Shown here: positions 7,420 through 16,307 of the stretch, one piece after another
How positions within the stretch are numbered: position 1 is the first letter of the stretch
How the letters are laid out: the number at the start of each line of letters is the position of its first letter
Assembly: GCF_017833255.1 (NCBI RefSeq)
Contig: NZ_JAFIBU010000001.1
Span: 1,922,001-1,986,000, forward strand
DNA from: Paenibacillus sp. PvR098
Lineage (GTDB): Bacteria; Bacillota; Bacilli; Paenibacillales; NBRC-103111
Reading direction: 5' to 3'
DNA length: 64,000 nucleotides
Notes under the pieces: generated by a model
Seen by the model: only the letters and a program-made list of their open reading frames with translations
Database searches by the model: none
Told to the model about the DNA's origin: nothing
Translations under genes and position numbers: made by a program

Positions 7420-8949
7420 TTAAGCTGCTTCATCATTAACAATCACTTGTTTGCCTCTCAATTTCATCACTATTGGAATCAATATCCACAGTACTGCGAT
7501 TAACAGTAAAATCAGGGAACCCGGTCTTTCGATAAAAATAGAATAGCTTCCATTGGTAGTGATCAGAGCTCTGCGCAGGTTATTTTCAATCATAGGCCCC
7601 AATACCAGACCTAGAACGATAGGGGCCAGAGGAAAATCATGTTTAGTGAAAAAATATCCCAGCAGACCGCAAGCTACCAGCAAGATGAGATCGAATGTGG
7701 ATACTTGCACAGCATATACACCGAATATGGATATGGCGATAATCATTGGAACCAAATATTTGGGCGGCGTTTCAATAATTTTGGCAAATACCTTAACCAG
7801 CGGCATATTCAGTATTAACAACATCACATTCCCGATAAACATGCTGGCAATGAGTCCCCAAGCAATCGATGGATGCTCCTCAAACAACAATGGACCCGGC
7901 TGAACATTGTACATGATCAGTGCACCCATAAGAATCGCTGTCGTTCCTGAACCTGGAATACCCAGGGTAAGGAGGGGAATCATAGCCCCGCCGGAGGCTG
8001 CATTATTGGCGGATTCAGGTGCGGCTACCCCTTCAATGGCCCCATGCCCAAACTTTTCCGGAGTTTTACTCACCTTCTTTTCTACAGAATAGGAGAAGAA
8101 GGAAGCCAAGGTTGCACCGGCACCTGGCAGGACTCCTATGAAGAATCCCAATAACGACCCGCGTACGATAGGCATGGTACTATCTTTCAAATCTTGTTTT
8201 GTCGGCATGATTCTTTTAATTTTGGCGACAGTTCCCTTGTTAGATTCTCTCTCAAGAATCGTTTTAAACACCTCACCAAGAGCAAACAAACCAACCGCGA
8301 CAGTTAAAAACTCTAGTCCTTGGAATAACGCAGGGTTGTTGAACGTAAATCGCGCAACACCCGACACGGTATCCAATCCAATGGTGCTCAGCAGCAGCCC
8401 GAAAACTGTCATTATCAGCGCTTTGGTCATGGATCTTCCTGCCAGACCGCTTACTGCACATAAACCGAGTATCATTAGTGCGACATATTCCGCCGGACCG
8501 AATTTAATCGCTACTTTGGATAATGGAACAGCCAAGATGACAAGAGCAATTAAGGCAACGATCCCGGCAAAAAACGATCCGATAGCGGAAATCGCCAAGG
8601 CCGCGCCTGCACGTCCTTGTTTAGCCATTTGATGTCCGTCTAGTGTAGTGACAACGGATGAGGATTCACCCGGTGTATTGAGAAGAATGGAAGTCGTTGA
8701 CCCGCCGTACATAGCGCCGTAGTAAACTCCTGCAAGTAAAATAATCGAACTTGTCGCAGCCGCCTCTGGACCTAGTCCACTTGTAATCGAAGCTGAGACT
8801 GGAATTAACAGAGCAATTCCGCTCATCGGACCAATACCGGGTAAAACTCCTACAGCCGTTCCAATCAATACTCCGAAAAAGGCAAAGAGCAAATTATACC
8901 ATTGGAACGCGATACCAAAGCCAGTAAATAAAAACTGTAATGTGTCCAT
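7420..8949 (-). CDS. tctA: Tripartite tricarboxylate transporter large permease TctA
   Basis: A 509-residue polytopic protein with about 12 membrane segments and the TctA signatures: GVLPGIGPMSGIALLIP near the N-terminus and PGAGATLASFFSY in the repeat, plus GIPGSGTTAIL. Together with the small permease and the periplasmic-type binding protein it forms a secondary carboxylate importer. AAAGGGGAG lies before the ATG. It sits 12 bp after tctB and is followed without a gap by the GntR gene. Confidence 0.95.
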   Translation of the reverse strand: MDTLQFLFTGFGIAFQWYNLLFAFFGVLIGTAVGVLPGIGPMSGIALLIPVSASITSGLGPEAAATSSIILLAGVYYGAMYGGSTTSILLNTPGESSSVVTTLDGHQMAKQGRAGAALAISAIGSFFAGIVALIALVILAVPLSKVAIKFGPAEYVALMILGLCAVSGLAGRSMTKALIMTVFGLLLSTIGLDTVSGVARFTFNNPALFQGLEFLTVAVGLFALGEVFKTILERESNKGTVAKIKRIMPTKQDLKDSTMPIVRGSLLGFFIGVLPGAGATLASFFSYSVEKKVSKTPEKFGHGAIEGVAAPESANNAASGGAMIPLLTLGIPGSGTTAILMGALIMYNVQPGPLLFEEHPSIAWGLIASMFIGNVMLLILNMPLVKVFAKIIETPPKYLVPMIIAISIFGVYAVQVSTFDLILLVACGLLGYFFTKHDFPLAPIVLGLVLGPMIENNLRRALITTNGSYSIFIERPGSLILLLIAVLWILIPIVMKLRGKQVIVNDEAA

Positions 8950-8961
8950 ATCTTCTCCCCT

Positions 8962-9423
8962 TTACCCCCCTATCCAAGACGGTAATCCAGGTAAGGTACC
9001 TTCCAGAACCTCGACAAACAAATAATAAAGCCCGAAAGAAAATAAGAATGAAATAAGAACGGATTGGATCCATCTTCCCTTTTCCATCGTTTGAAAACAG
9101 ATGAGTAGAAAAACAAATGTACAAATCACGTATCCAAGAACTTCAAGAAGCAGCACATACAGGATGGTGGCCACCAGGACGATACCGAACCGCTTATAAT
9201 CAAAAGCGATCTTCTCTTTGCTTTCATCCTTATATTGAAAGGTTTCATATAATAGACGAAAACTCAGCAATATAAGAACCAGTCCAAGTCCAAACGGAAA
9301 AATGTTAGGCCCCACACTAGTGTCGAATGAGCTTTGGGCGGCCAATTGATTGCTTCGATACATAAAAATAGCCCCGATGACCAGAAAAGCCAGACTCGTA
9401 TATCGATCAATGGTTTTACTCAC
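8962..9423 (-). CDS. tctB: Tripartite tricarboxylate transporter small permease TctB
   Basis: About 153 residues with four hydrophobic helices in the TctB pattern. A basic soluble loop lies in the middle (YKDESKEKIAFDYKRFG). I chose GTG at 9423 because AGGGGAG lies 7 nt upstream; a TTG two codons earlier is also in frame. TctB partners TctA in the membrane. It lies between the binding protein and tctA. Confidence 0.9.
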   Translation of the reverse strand: MSKTIDRYTSLAFLVIGAIFMYRSNQLAAQSSFDTSVGPNIFPFGLGLVLILLSFRLLYETFQYKDESKEKIAFDYKRFGIVLVATILYVLLLEVLGYVICTFVFLLICFQTMEKGRWIQSVLISFLFSFGLYYLFVEVLEGTLPGLPSWIGG

Positions 9424-9450
9424 GTTCAAACTCCCCTAATCACTCTTTTA

Positions 9451-10473
9451 TTATTTCAACTTTTCAAGCCATTCCTTCGTCAAGTTATTTTGTTTATTTA
9501 CATACTCGGTAAATTGCTTATGGTCCATCGCGCCATCCACCATTTGTGCGGATTTCATATAGTTTTTAAACCCTTCCGTTTGCATTGCTTCCCCAAAGAC
9601 GTCGTTAAGCTTCTGCAGGACTTCCTCCGGTATACCGGCTGGTGCATATATCCCTCTGAACTGAGCCCAAGAGGTATCCACTTCATATCCGGCTTCTTTA
9701 TAGGTCGGTACGTCAGGGAATTCAGGCAAACGCTCCTCTGCCATGACAGCCAGTACTCTTAATTGTCCACTTTTGACATATTGGGAAACTTGAGCCGGAT
9801 TGGAGTTGGCGACATCAATGTTTTTACCTAGAAGAACAGTAACCGCTTCTCCGGTACTTTCATAAGGTACCCAATTGGCTTGCACACCCGCTTTTTCGGC
9901 GAAGATGTTCCAGGCAACATTATGGCCTGATCCTATCGCGCCATATCCGCCGACATTAATCGTTTTGGGCTTTGCCTTCATGGCATCAACAAGATCCTGC
10001 AATGTTTTATAAGGGCTTTCCGAATGAACCGCAATCACATAAGGGTCAATTTGTACCCCTGATACATAAGAATAGCTGTCCACTTTAAACTGTTCCTTCA
10101 GATTACTGTTCCACATCCCGATTTGGGAGGGAGTCAGGGTCCCAAGGGTATACCCATCCGGCTTTGCTTTGGCTAATTCAGCCATCTGAGAGGCTCCGCT
10201 TCCACCGGGTTGGTTTTCAATCATTACGGTTTTACCCAAAAGCGGTTCAGCAGCTTTGGCCAACTCACGGGCCATCGTATCTGTGGGGCCGCCTGCCTTC
10301 GTATGAACCACAATCGTAACGGATTTCGTTGGGAAGTCTACTGCTGGCTTCTCCGCTGCTGCGGGGCTGGCCCCCTGGCCTTGACTCTCTGTAGCTGACG
10401 TTCCACAGCCTGTAAGCACCTGCAAGCCAAATACGGAAGCTACAAGAATCGATGCCGACTTTTTGCTAATCAT
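9451..10473 (-). CDS. tctC: Tripartite tricarboxylate transporter binding protein (TctC/Bug family)
   Basis: A 340-residue lipoprotein: signal peptide with lipobox LTGC (about residues 20-23), then a Ser/Gln/Ala-rich linker and the Bug fold (VTIVVHTKAGGPTDTMAREL, IENQPGGSG). The family binds carboxylates such as citrate, tartrate or aromatic acids and delivers them to TctAB; the substrate cannot be read from sequence. GGGAGG precedes the ATG. First gene of the operon, with the GGTATACC operators in its upstream region. Confidence 0.94.
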   Translation of the reverse strand: MISKKSASILVASVFGLQVLTGCGTSATESQGQGASPAAAEKPAVDFPTKSVTIVVHTKAGGPTDTMARELAKAAEPLLGKTVMIENQPGGSGASQMAELAKAKPDGYTLGTLTPSQIGMWNSNLKEQFKVDSYSYVSGVQIDPYVIAVHSESPYKTLQDLVDAMKAKPKTINVGGYGAIGSGHNVAWNIFAEKAGVQANWVPYESTGEAVTVLLGKNIDVANSNPAQVSQYVKSGQLRVLAVMAEERLPEFPDVPTYKEAGYEVDTSWAQFRGIYAPAGIPEEVLQKLNDVFGEAMQTEGFKNYMKSAQMVDGAMDHKQFTEYVNKQNNLTKEWLEKLK

Positions 10474-10524
10474 TTAAAATCCTCCCTTTTTTTGTTTTAT
10501 ACAAATTCTCTAACTTTTCATAAT

Positions 10525-10555
10525 TGGTATACCATTCTGCTAATTAGGTATACCA
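10525..10555. promoter_or_regulatory. Tandem GntR operators
   Basis: TGGTATACCA at 10525-10534 and AGGTATACCA at 10546-10555, 21 bp apart centre to centre, i.e. two helical turns on one face. The TGTATACA-like dyad is typical of FCD-type GntR regulators. They lie 50-80 bp upstream of tctC, across its likely promoter. Confidence 0.7.
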
Positions 10556-10699
10556 TTTGTACATGATTATGAAATATATACCGATTTTAGTCAAAACTTA
10601 AATATCGTTAATTTTTAAATAAAATATATGTTTATCTTCCATTTACTATAAATAACTGATCAATTCATTATATTTTAAAACGCTTACAAAATAACCATT

Positions 10700-10709
10700 T
10701 GGTATACCA
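10700..10709. promoter_or_regulatory. Third GntR operator
   Basis: TGGTATACCA, identical to the operator at 10525 and about 175 bp further upstream of tctC. The distance would permit repression by looping or control of the divergent ferritin-like gene. Confidence 0.55.
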
Positions 10710-10821
10710 TAATATATGTTCGATAACCTTCTTTGATCTTTTCAAGAATTTTCAGGACAATGTTCAATGCCCAACAAATTGAATAATCTGATTATACATT
10801 GTACCCAAGGAGGCAAGTGAA

Positions 10822-11268
10822 ATGTTCTTAAACGATTACCATTACCGGAGCGAGAGCGACATTCGTTTCATTCAAGACATTCATCAAGCGATTAACGGTG
10901 AGTACAGCGCCATGGCCTGCTACGAGCAGCTAGCCAAATTGGCTCCAAGTGAGGAAGAACAACAGCGGATCCTCGAAATCCGCAAGGATGAAATGAAGCA
11001 CTTCTATGTATTTTCCCAAATCTATACTTCTCTCACCGGAAAACAACCAAATCCGCAAATAACAGAATCCTGCCCGACCGAGTATAGTTCGGGTTTGCAA
11101 GCCGCTTTAAAGGATGAGCAGGAAACCGTAGATTTTTATTTGGAAATTTCCGACAAAACAACAAATCCTTATATCCATAACCAATTTCGCCGCGCGGCTG
11201 CGGATGAACAGAATCACGCCGTATGGTTTTTGTATTTTTATACCAAGCGGTGCTGCCACCAAAAATAG
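10822..11268 (+). CDS. Ferritin-like diiron domain protein
   Basis: A 148-residue four-helix protein of the ferritin/rubrerythrin superfamily. Candidate diiron ligands are present in order: GEYSAMACYE, EIRKDEMKHF, KDEQETVDFY and DEQNHAVWF, the usual E...ExxH...E...ExxH arrangement. No rubredoxin domain is attached. Such proteins handle iron or peroxide. AGGAGG precedes the ATG. It is monocistronic and divergent from the tct operon. Confidence 0.85.
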   Translation: MFLNDYHYRSESDIRFIQDIHQAINGEYSAMACYEQLAKLAPSEEEQQRILEIRKDEMKHFYVFSQIYTSLTGKQPNPQITESCPTEYSSGLQAALKDEQETVDFYLEISDKTTNPYIHNQFRRAAADEQNHAVWFLYFYTKRCCHQK

Positions 11269-11361
11269 TGCCTTCATATCTTGTTAACCTGACTCTAAAT
11301 ACTCCGCGCTCCGAAAATCTGCTACAATAAGTGTATTATCCTTTGAAGGAGCGCTAATCAC

Positions 11362-12027
11362 ATGATATATATCATTTACGATTTGGAATTTACGGTGGTG
11401 CGGAAGCAGCAGCATCTATCGGAGATTATTGAGATCGGAGCCGTGAAGGTGGCCGAAATGAACGGTATCCTGCACATCGTCGATAAGTTTCAGACGTTCG
11501 TAAGGCCGTCCAAGAATCCAGTTCTTTCCAAGCATACGACCGAGTTTACCGGAATCCGGCAGGAAGATATGACCGGGGCGCCCGACTATCGTGAGGCTGT
11601 AGATCAATGGGTTAAGTGGATCGGCGAAGAGAACTATTATTTAGGGGCTTGGGGGTCAGACGACAAATACCAATTGATCCGCCATTGCCGTCAAATGAAG
11701 CTGGAGCCGGATTGGGTCAAAAATCACAACAATCTGCAAAAGCAGTACTCCAAAAAAACAAGCGGCGAGATCTATCAGCAGGTGGGCTTGAAGCGTGCTC
11801 TAGAGATCGAAGGAATTGCTTTCGAGGGCAGTCATCATCGGGCGCTGGACGATGCATTTAACACGGCATTGATATTCATCAAGCGATTTGAAGATTTCGA
11901 ACTTCAAACGAACGCGCCCGAGGATGATTATACATACTCAAGCGAGGTTGTATATTCTTCAGGCAAAGAAGATGCGAGCTCGCCTTTTCAAGCGTTGGCC
12001 AAGCTGCTGCGCCCGGATGCTTCCTGA
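11362..12027 (+). CDS. DEDDh 3'-5' exonuclease (KapD-like)
   Basis: A 221-residue exonuclease of the DnaQ/DEDDh superfamily. ExoI motif is YDLEFT (D7, E9). ExoII includes GAWGSDDKYQL. ExoIII is HHRALDDAFNTA with the catalytic His and Asp. The arrangement resembles KapD, the inhibitor of the KinA sporulation pathway in Bacillus subtilis, but orthology is not certain. GAAGGAG precedes the ATG. A perfect 9-bp stem terminator follows at 12079-12104. Confidence 0.88.
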   Translation: MIYIIYDLEFTVVRKQQHLSEIIEIGAVKVAEMNGILHIVDKFQTFVRPSKNPVLSKHTTEFTGIRQEDMTGAPDYREAVDQWVKWIGEENYYLGAWGSDDKYQLIRHCRQMKLEPDWVKNHNNLQKQYSKKTSGEIYQQVGLKRALEIEGIAFEGSHHRALDDAFNTALIFIKRFEDFELQTNAPEDDYTYSSEVVYSSGKEDASSPFQALAKLLRPDAS

Positions 12028-12078
12028 TGCGGCTGGCGCAGTTGTGACGCGGGTTCTTCTAATATCCCCCTATTTTGT

Positions 12079-12104
12079 GGACCTTCATGTGAAGGTCCTT
12101 TTCT
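12079..12104 (+). terminator. Rho-independent terminator after the exonuclease gene
   Basis: Perfect 9-bp stem GGACCTTCA / TGAAGGTCC with a 2-base centre, followed by TTTTCT. Confidence 0.85.
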
Positions 12105-12133
12105 ATTCTCCGGACTTCGATCGCAAAAAATAC

Positions 12134-12162
12134 TTGTTTAAACAACTATTTTCTTCTATAGT
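12134..12162 (+). promoter_or_regulatory. MarR-MFS promoter with overlapping palindromic operator
   Basis: TTGTTT (12134-12139), a 17-bp spacer and TATAGT (12157-12162) form a good SigA promoter. The perfect 12-bp palindrome TTGTTTAAACAA (12134-12145) overlaps the -35 box, where the MarR protein encoded next would block RNA polymerase. Confidence 0.65.
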
Positions 12163-12200
12163 ATTTTTTATACCTCAAGACAAGGAAAAGGGGAACGGCG

Positions 12201-12641
12201 ATGGATTACCGCAGCTATGTATTGGAACGATCGCTCGGCTATAAGTTATTTAATGCTTCCCGTCTCATCAACAACCGATTGAACCGGAAGTTTAAGGAAA
12301 AGGAATTTCCCGTCACGCACGAGCAGTGGCAGATTATGATCACGCTCTGGGAAGAGGATGGTCAAACGCAGAACCGGTTGGCCTGTTCTACACAAAAAGA
12401 TCAGCCCAGCATCTCCCGGTTAATCGATAACATGATCAAGAGAAACTTGGTGACACGCCTGCCCCACTCTAAGGACAGGCGTACAAATCTGATCTATTTA
12501 ACACCCGAGGGAAGAGAGATGCAGAAAGGCCTTATCGGCCAAGCCCAACAAACCATAGCCGAGGCTTCAACCGGAGTCGACCGGGAGGAGATGAAAGTTT
12601 GCATGCGGGTATTGGATAAAATCATCGCAAATCTGAAGTAG
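12201..12641 (+). CDS. MarR family transcriptional regulator
   Basis: A 146-residue winged helix-turn-helix protein. The recognition region is QNRLACSTQKDQPSISRLIDNMIKRNLV and the wing is SKDRRTNLIYLTPEG, both typical of MarR. It is cotranscribed with a drug-efflux-type MFS gene 15 bp downstream, so it probably represses both in response to a toxic ligand. A palindrome in its own promoter supports autorepression. Confidence 0.92.
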   Translation: MDYRSYVLERSLGYKLFNASRLINNRLNRKFKEKEFPVTHEQWQIMITLWEEDGQTQNRLACSTQKDQPSISRLIDNMIKRNLVTRLPHSKDRRTNLIYLTPEGREMQKGLIGQAQQTIAEASTGVDREEMKVCMRVLDKIIANLK

Positions 12642-12656
12642 AAAGAAGGATTTTTC

Positions 12657-14033
12657 ATGTCCAAAGCCTCACCCGCCAGTCAAATACAGATCGGGGAAAA
12701 ACTGATTCGCGTCCTGTTCTTTACACTAATTCTATCTGTCATGAACGCAACGATGTTCAACGTCGCGCTCCCCTCCATCAGTCAGGAATTCCAGCTCTCG
12801 CCATCGCAGGTAAGCTGGATCGTGACAGGCTATATCATCGTTTATGCCGTTGGTTCGGTCACCTACGGTAAGCTCGCCGATACGTATCGTTTAAAGGATC
12901 TGCTCACGTTCGGATTTATCTTTTTCTCCCTGGGATCTATTGTCGGCCTGATCGCAACGGAGTTCTGGATGATCATCGCCGGGCGCATTTTACAATCGAT
13001 AGGGGCTTCCGTGATTCCAGCAGTCGGCATGCTGATTCCTGTGCGCTATTTCCCTCCCGACAAACGGGGGAGAGCCCTGGGGACCACTACAGCAGGCCTC
13101 GCTCTGGGCACCGCTGTAGGTCCTATTGTCGCTGGATTCGTTACAAGTCTGGCGAGCTGGCGCTTTCTATTTTGCCTATCTTTGCTAGTGCTGCTTACAT
13201 TGCCGTTTTTCCGCAAATACTTGGACGACACCAAAGGACAAGCCGAGAAAACCGATCTCCTTGGGGGAGGGTTGATGGCCACAACGATTGGCCTGCTCCT
13301 ATTGGCTGTTACTAACGGAGCCTGGACACCGATGGTCCTTGGAGTCATCATGCTCGTTCTGTTTGTATGGCGAATCCGACGCGCTGCTCATCCGTTTATC
13401 CAGCCCGCATTGTTTCGCAACAAGCAGTACACCTACGGCATCCTGATTGCCTTTCTGTCCACCGGGCTCAGCTTTGGTATTCCGTTCATGACTCCGCTCA
13501 TGCTGACGAATATGAATCATTTGGCACCAGCAATCATCGGATTCGTCATGTTTCCCGGAGCACTCATTGCTTCACTGCTCGGCAGAACAGGCGGAAAAAT
13601 CGCAGATGGCAAAGGTAATGCGCAGCTGATATACACCGCGGTTACCCTACTGTTTATTTCATTTAGCTCGTTGTCTCTTGTTGCCGGACTGTCGCCGCTG
13701 ATCGTGATGCTGTTCCTTGTATTCGGCAATGTGGGTCAGACGTTCATGCAGATCGCCATGTCCAATCTGGTCTCTCGAACCCTGCCGAAAGAACAGGCGG
13801 GAGTAGGCATGGGGCTTTTGATGATGGTCAATTTCATTTCAGGTGCCACAGCGACTACGCTCATCAGCAAAATGCTGGATTTCAGCACTTCATCTTTTCA
13901 ATTCAATCCGTTTCTGCTTTATAGCCCGGCATTGATTTACAGTAACATTTTTGCGGTATTGGCTATCATGGTCATCGTCGTTTCCATTATCTTTTATTTT
14001 CGGCTCGGCGGCGGCGTCAAGAAAGCGGTCTGA
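12657..14033 (+). CDS. MFS drug/H+ antiporter (DHA2/EmrB-QacA type)
   Basis: A 458-residue transporter with about 14 hydrophobic segments. It has the motif C-like antiporter region (GLALGTAVGPIVAGFV, about residues 145-160), the early motif A loop GKLADTYRLKD, and MFNVALPSISQEF in the first helix, typical of the DHA2 family. It probably exports toxic compounds. AAGGA precedes the ATG. Operon with the MarR gene. Confidence 0.92.
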   Translation: MSKASPASQIQIGEKLIRVLFFTLILSVMNATMFNVALPSISQEFQLSPSQVSWIVTGYIIVYAVGSVTYGKLADTYRLKDLLTFGFIFFSLGSIVGLIATEFWMIIAGRILQSIGASVIPAVGMLIPVRYFPPDKRGRALGTTTAGLALGTAVGPIVAGFVTSLASWRFLFCLSLLVLLTLPFFRKYLDDTKGQAEKTDLLGGGLMATTIGLLLLAVTNGAWTPMVLGVIMLVLFVWRIRRAAHPFIQPALFRNKQYTYGILIAFLSTGLSFGIPFMTPLMLTNMNHLAPAIIGFVMFPGALIASLLGRTGGKIADGKGNAQLIYTAVTLLFISFSSLSLVAGLSPLIVMLFLVFGNVGQTFMQIAMSNLVSRTLPKEQAGVGMGLLMMVNFISGATATTLISKMLDFSTSSFQFNPFLLYSPALIYSNIFAVLAIMVIVVSIIFYFRLGGGVKKAV

Positions 14034-14043
14034 CTGACCCCCC

Positions 14044-14994
14044 TTACGATTTGAATCTTTCGAGCCAACGGGCGATAAGTCCCATCATTTCATGATCGAA
14101 GGGCTCACCGGTCATCTTCTTGTATGATTTCAGAAGCGTTAGCATGGTGAGCTCATCGTTCGTTTTCTTTAAAATGTGAGTCATATCGGGAATAATATGC
14201 CATTCCGACGGCCCTTGGACCGTTTCGGCTATGACTCTCGCATGCTCTGGCTCAACCTGTAAATCCTTCGATCCGGTGATGGCCAGGACCGGGCAAAAAA
14301 CCTTTTCCAAGTCGTCTAGCACATTGTAGGCATCATGCTCCCGGAACCATTTGGCGTTGATTTTCTTGCCCTGAATGCGAATCGTATCGCCCGTAGACCC
14401 GAGAATTTTAGCAAATGTTTTCACTGTTTGCTTTTGGGCCATTTGGGGTATACGAAACAGGCGTAGCAGCGACCCTTTCAAGCCCTTCATCGATTCCAGC
14501 TCTTGAATCGCCCGCTGCGACTGCTTCGGGAATCCCTCCTTGCCCGGCTCGGCCATTCCCGCGAGCAGGATCATTCCCCCTAACGGATGCCTGGCGTTCA
14601 ATGCTGGGGCAATGATGGCCCCTTCGCTATGACCCAAGACCAGAACACGCTCCGAATCAACGTCCGCGCGCGACTCCAAGTATTTCACGCAAGCCTCCGC
14701 GTCATCTACAAGATCCCAAAAACCCGCCTCCACATAGGAACCGCCGCTGGCATGCGTTCCTCTTTTGTCATAACGGAGCGTAATGAAGCCAAGGCGGCTG
14801 ATGCTCTCGGCCAGCTCTTTGTAAATATTCATGCGGAGCTGCTTCATGTTGCCATCCCGGTCGCTGATTCCTGTGCCTGGAATGATTAATATGGCCGGCC
14901 GTTTGCCAGCCTCCTGCGCCGGAGTGGTTAAAGTCCCTTCTAAGTCGTATTTTCCTCTAACGGTAACCGTTTCATTCTTTATCATCTCGTTCAT
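14044..14994 (-). CDS. Alpha/beta hydrolase
   Basis: A 316-residue alpha/beta hydrolase of the S33/dienelactone hydrolase-like group. The nucleophile elbow is GHSEGA, the acid is in ITGSKDLQVEPEH and the histidine in DMTHILK. The oxyanion segment is IPGTGISDRDGN. I chose the ATG at 14994 because GAAGAGGGA lies just upstream; the longer frame would run back into the preceding gene. It overlaps the ArsR-like gene end by 23 bp, so the two form an operon. Substrate unknown. Confidence 0.88.
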   Translation of the reverse strand: MNEMIKNETVTVRGKYDLEGTLTTPAQEAGKRPAILIIPGTGISDRDGNMKQLRMNIYKELAESISRLGFITLRYDKRGTHASGGSYVEAGFWDLVDDAEACVKYLESRADVDSERVLVLGHSEGAIIAPALNARHPLGGMILLAGMAEPGKEGFPKQSQRAIQELESMKGLKGSLLRLFRIPQMAQKQTVKTFAKILGSTGDTIRIQGKKINAKWFREHDAYNVLDDLEKVFCPVLAITGSKDLQVEPEHARVIAETVQGPSEWHIIPDMTHILKKTNDELTMLTLLKSYKKMTGEPFDHEMMGLIARWLERFKS

Positions 14995-15577
14995 CGGATT
15001 CCCTCTTCTCACTAATGTTAGTGTAGTCATTGACGCATTGGCTGGCCTCCGGCACAATCATGGTCGTTACGATCCTGCAGCGCCGGTCCGGCGATGGTTC
15101 AAGATGCAGAACTTTCTCGAATGCCTTCCGAATGTCCTGTACCCACTCTTGAAACTCATTATCGTTCATATACAGCCTCGCTTGCCGGTACCCCACACCG
15201 TCCTTCTTCAAGTCCGATATTGCCGGTTGATCAAAATATCGTTCGAAATCTCCTAATACCGCAGCCATAAAAGAAATCAAATTCCGCATTTGGTCTTCCT
15301 TCGCACCATCCCTTGTATCCTCTTGCTGCAAAGAAGGTCCCTGTTCCCCGAGAACGTACTGCTTTTCCACCGCTCCTCTGACCTGCTTCTGATCCGCGAC
15401 CGTCACCAAACCAGCCGAGGTCAATTTATTGAGATGCCGGTACAACGTAGCTTGAGGTACTTCAGGAAGCCTTTCTTGCATTTGCTGTACCGTAAGCCGT
15501 CTGCCTCCAATCAGCGTTTGCATAATTTTAAGCCTTACGGGATGAAGCATAATATCCGATTTGGATTCCTTCGCCAT
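14972..15577 (-). CDS. ArsR-like winged helix regulator
   Basis: A 201-residue protein with an N-terminal winged helix (residues 8-75: LHPVRLKIMQTL, LPEVPQATLYRHLNKLTSAGLV) of the ArsR/HTH_20 type and a longer helical C-terminal region of unknown function. The ATG at 15577 has GAGGT 7 nt upstream. Directly upstream lies a 28-bp near-perfect palindrome (15592-15619), its likely operator. It probably controls itself and the overlapping hydrolase gene. Confidence 0.85.
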   Translation of the reverse strand: MAKESKSDIMLHPVRLKIMQTLIGGRRLTVQQMQERLPEVPQATLYRHLNKLTSAGLVTVADQKQVRGAVEKQYVLGEQGPSLQQEDTRDGAKEDQMRNLISFMAAVLGDFERYFDQPAISDLKKDGVGYRQARLYMNDNEFQEWVQDIRKAFEKVLHLEPSPDRRCRIVTTMIVPEASQCVNDYTNISEKRESDERDDKE

Positions 15578-15914
15578 CTTCATTACCTCATTTATTATCA
15601 TTATTGATAATGATAATAATAAGCAAATATTCTCATCCCGTCAAATCGTTTTCAAGTCATCGACAGCTTTTTGGCGGAGACTTTCGGGGCTCCATCGGAT
15701 CCAACCTTCCCATGATGGAGGACACGCCGATATCGGCTTTACTCAGCAACCACGCAATTCGATGGATAAGAAATATAAAAAGTCCGCTTGGGTCAAACTC
15801 AAGAGGACTTAGAGAATCATATAGCTTCGCCATACAACAAAAATACCCCATATCACAATAACTGTTAACAGAATATTTTATTTAGTAGAGATCATCATCT
15901 ATTTCTATGTCTAG
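15578..15914. other. Intergenic region without a supported gene
   Basis: A 337-bp gap. Apart from the palindrome at 15592-15619 it shows a possible 64-codon leftward frame (15657-15851) that lacks a ribosome site, and nothing else I can support. Confidence 0.4.
15592..15619. promoter_or_regulatory. 28-bp palindrome upstream of the ArsR-like gene
   Basis: Two perfect 13-bp arms (TTATTATCATTAT and its complement) flank a 2-bp centre, 15 bp before the start codon. It contains overlapping GATAAT hexamers and so resembles a Fur/PerR-type box as well as an autorepressor operator. Confidence 0.6.
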
Positions 15915-16274
15915 TTAAGTTGTTGCCTTCTTTACTGCTTCGAGTACTCTGTCCGCAAGAAAAGGCTTCACTATAAAATCTGTGGCGCCCGCCTGTATGG
16001 CTTGAACCACCATCAACTGTTGTCCCATGGCGGAGCACATGATCACCTTTGCCTTCGGATTCTCTTTTTTGATGTGCTTTAAGGCCTCAATCCCTTCCAT
16101 TTCCGGCATGGTGATATCCATTGTAACCAGGTCCGGCTTTAATTTGCTGTATTGTTCAATGGCTTCAAGGCCATTCCCAGCCTCGCCTACAATTTGGTGT
16201 CCGCCCTTAGTGAGGATATCCTTTAACATAATTCTCATAAATGCAGCGTCATCAACTACCAATACGTTCGCCAT
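15915..16274 (-). CDS. cheY: CheY-like response regulator
   Basis: A 119-residue single receiver domain. The acidic pair is D8/D9, the phosphoacceptor D53 (LVTMDITMPEMEG), then the S/T in MCSAMG and the conserved lysine in FIVKPF. With no output domain it should act by protein contact, as CheY does at the flagellar switch or as a shuttle for the CheA encoded upstream. GAAGGGG precedes the ATG. Last gene of the chemosensory cluster. Confidence 0.93.
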   Translation of the reverse strand: MANVLVVDDAAFMRIMLKDILTKGGHQIVGEAGNGLEAIEQYSKLKPDLVTMDITMPEMEGIEALKHIKKENPKAKVIMCSAMGQQLMVVQAIQAGATDFIVKPFLADRVLEAVKKATT

Positions 16275-16307
16275 TTTCTTTGCCCCTTCTTATTTTCATC
16301 ATATCTG

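Larger units (their letters stand above)
10474..10821. other. Intergenic regulatory region between tctC and the ferritin-like gene
   Basis: A 348-bp AT-rich region between divergent genes. It contains three near-identical palindromic operators (10525-10534, 10546-10555, 10700-10709) and presumably the promoters of both flanking genes. I see no small gene or structured RNA in it. Confidence 0.6.

Noticed and set aside
15657..15851. A 64-codon leftward frame in the gap before cheY
   Set aside because: No ribosome site before its ATG, no family resemblance, and the region reads as intergenic.
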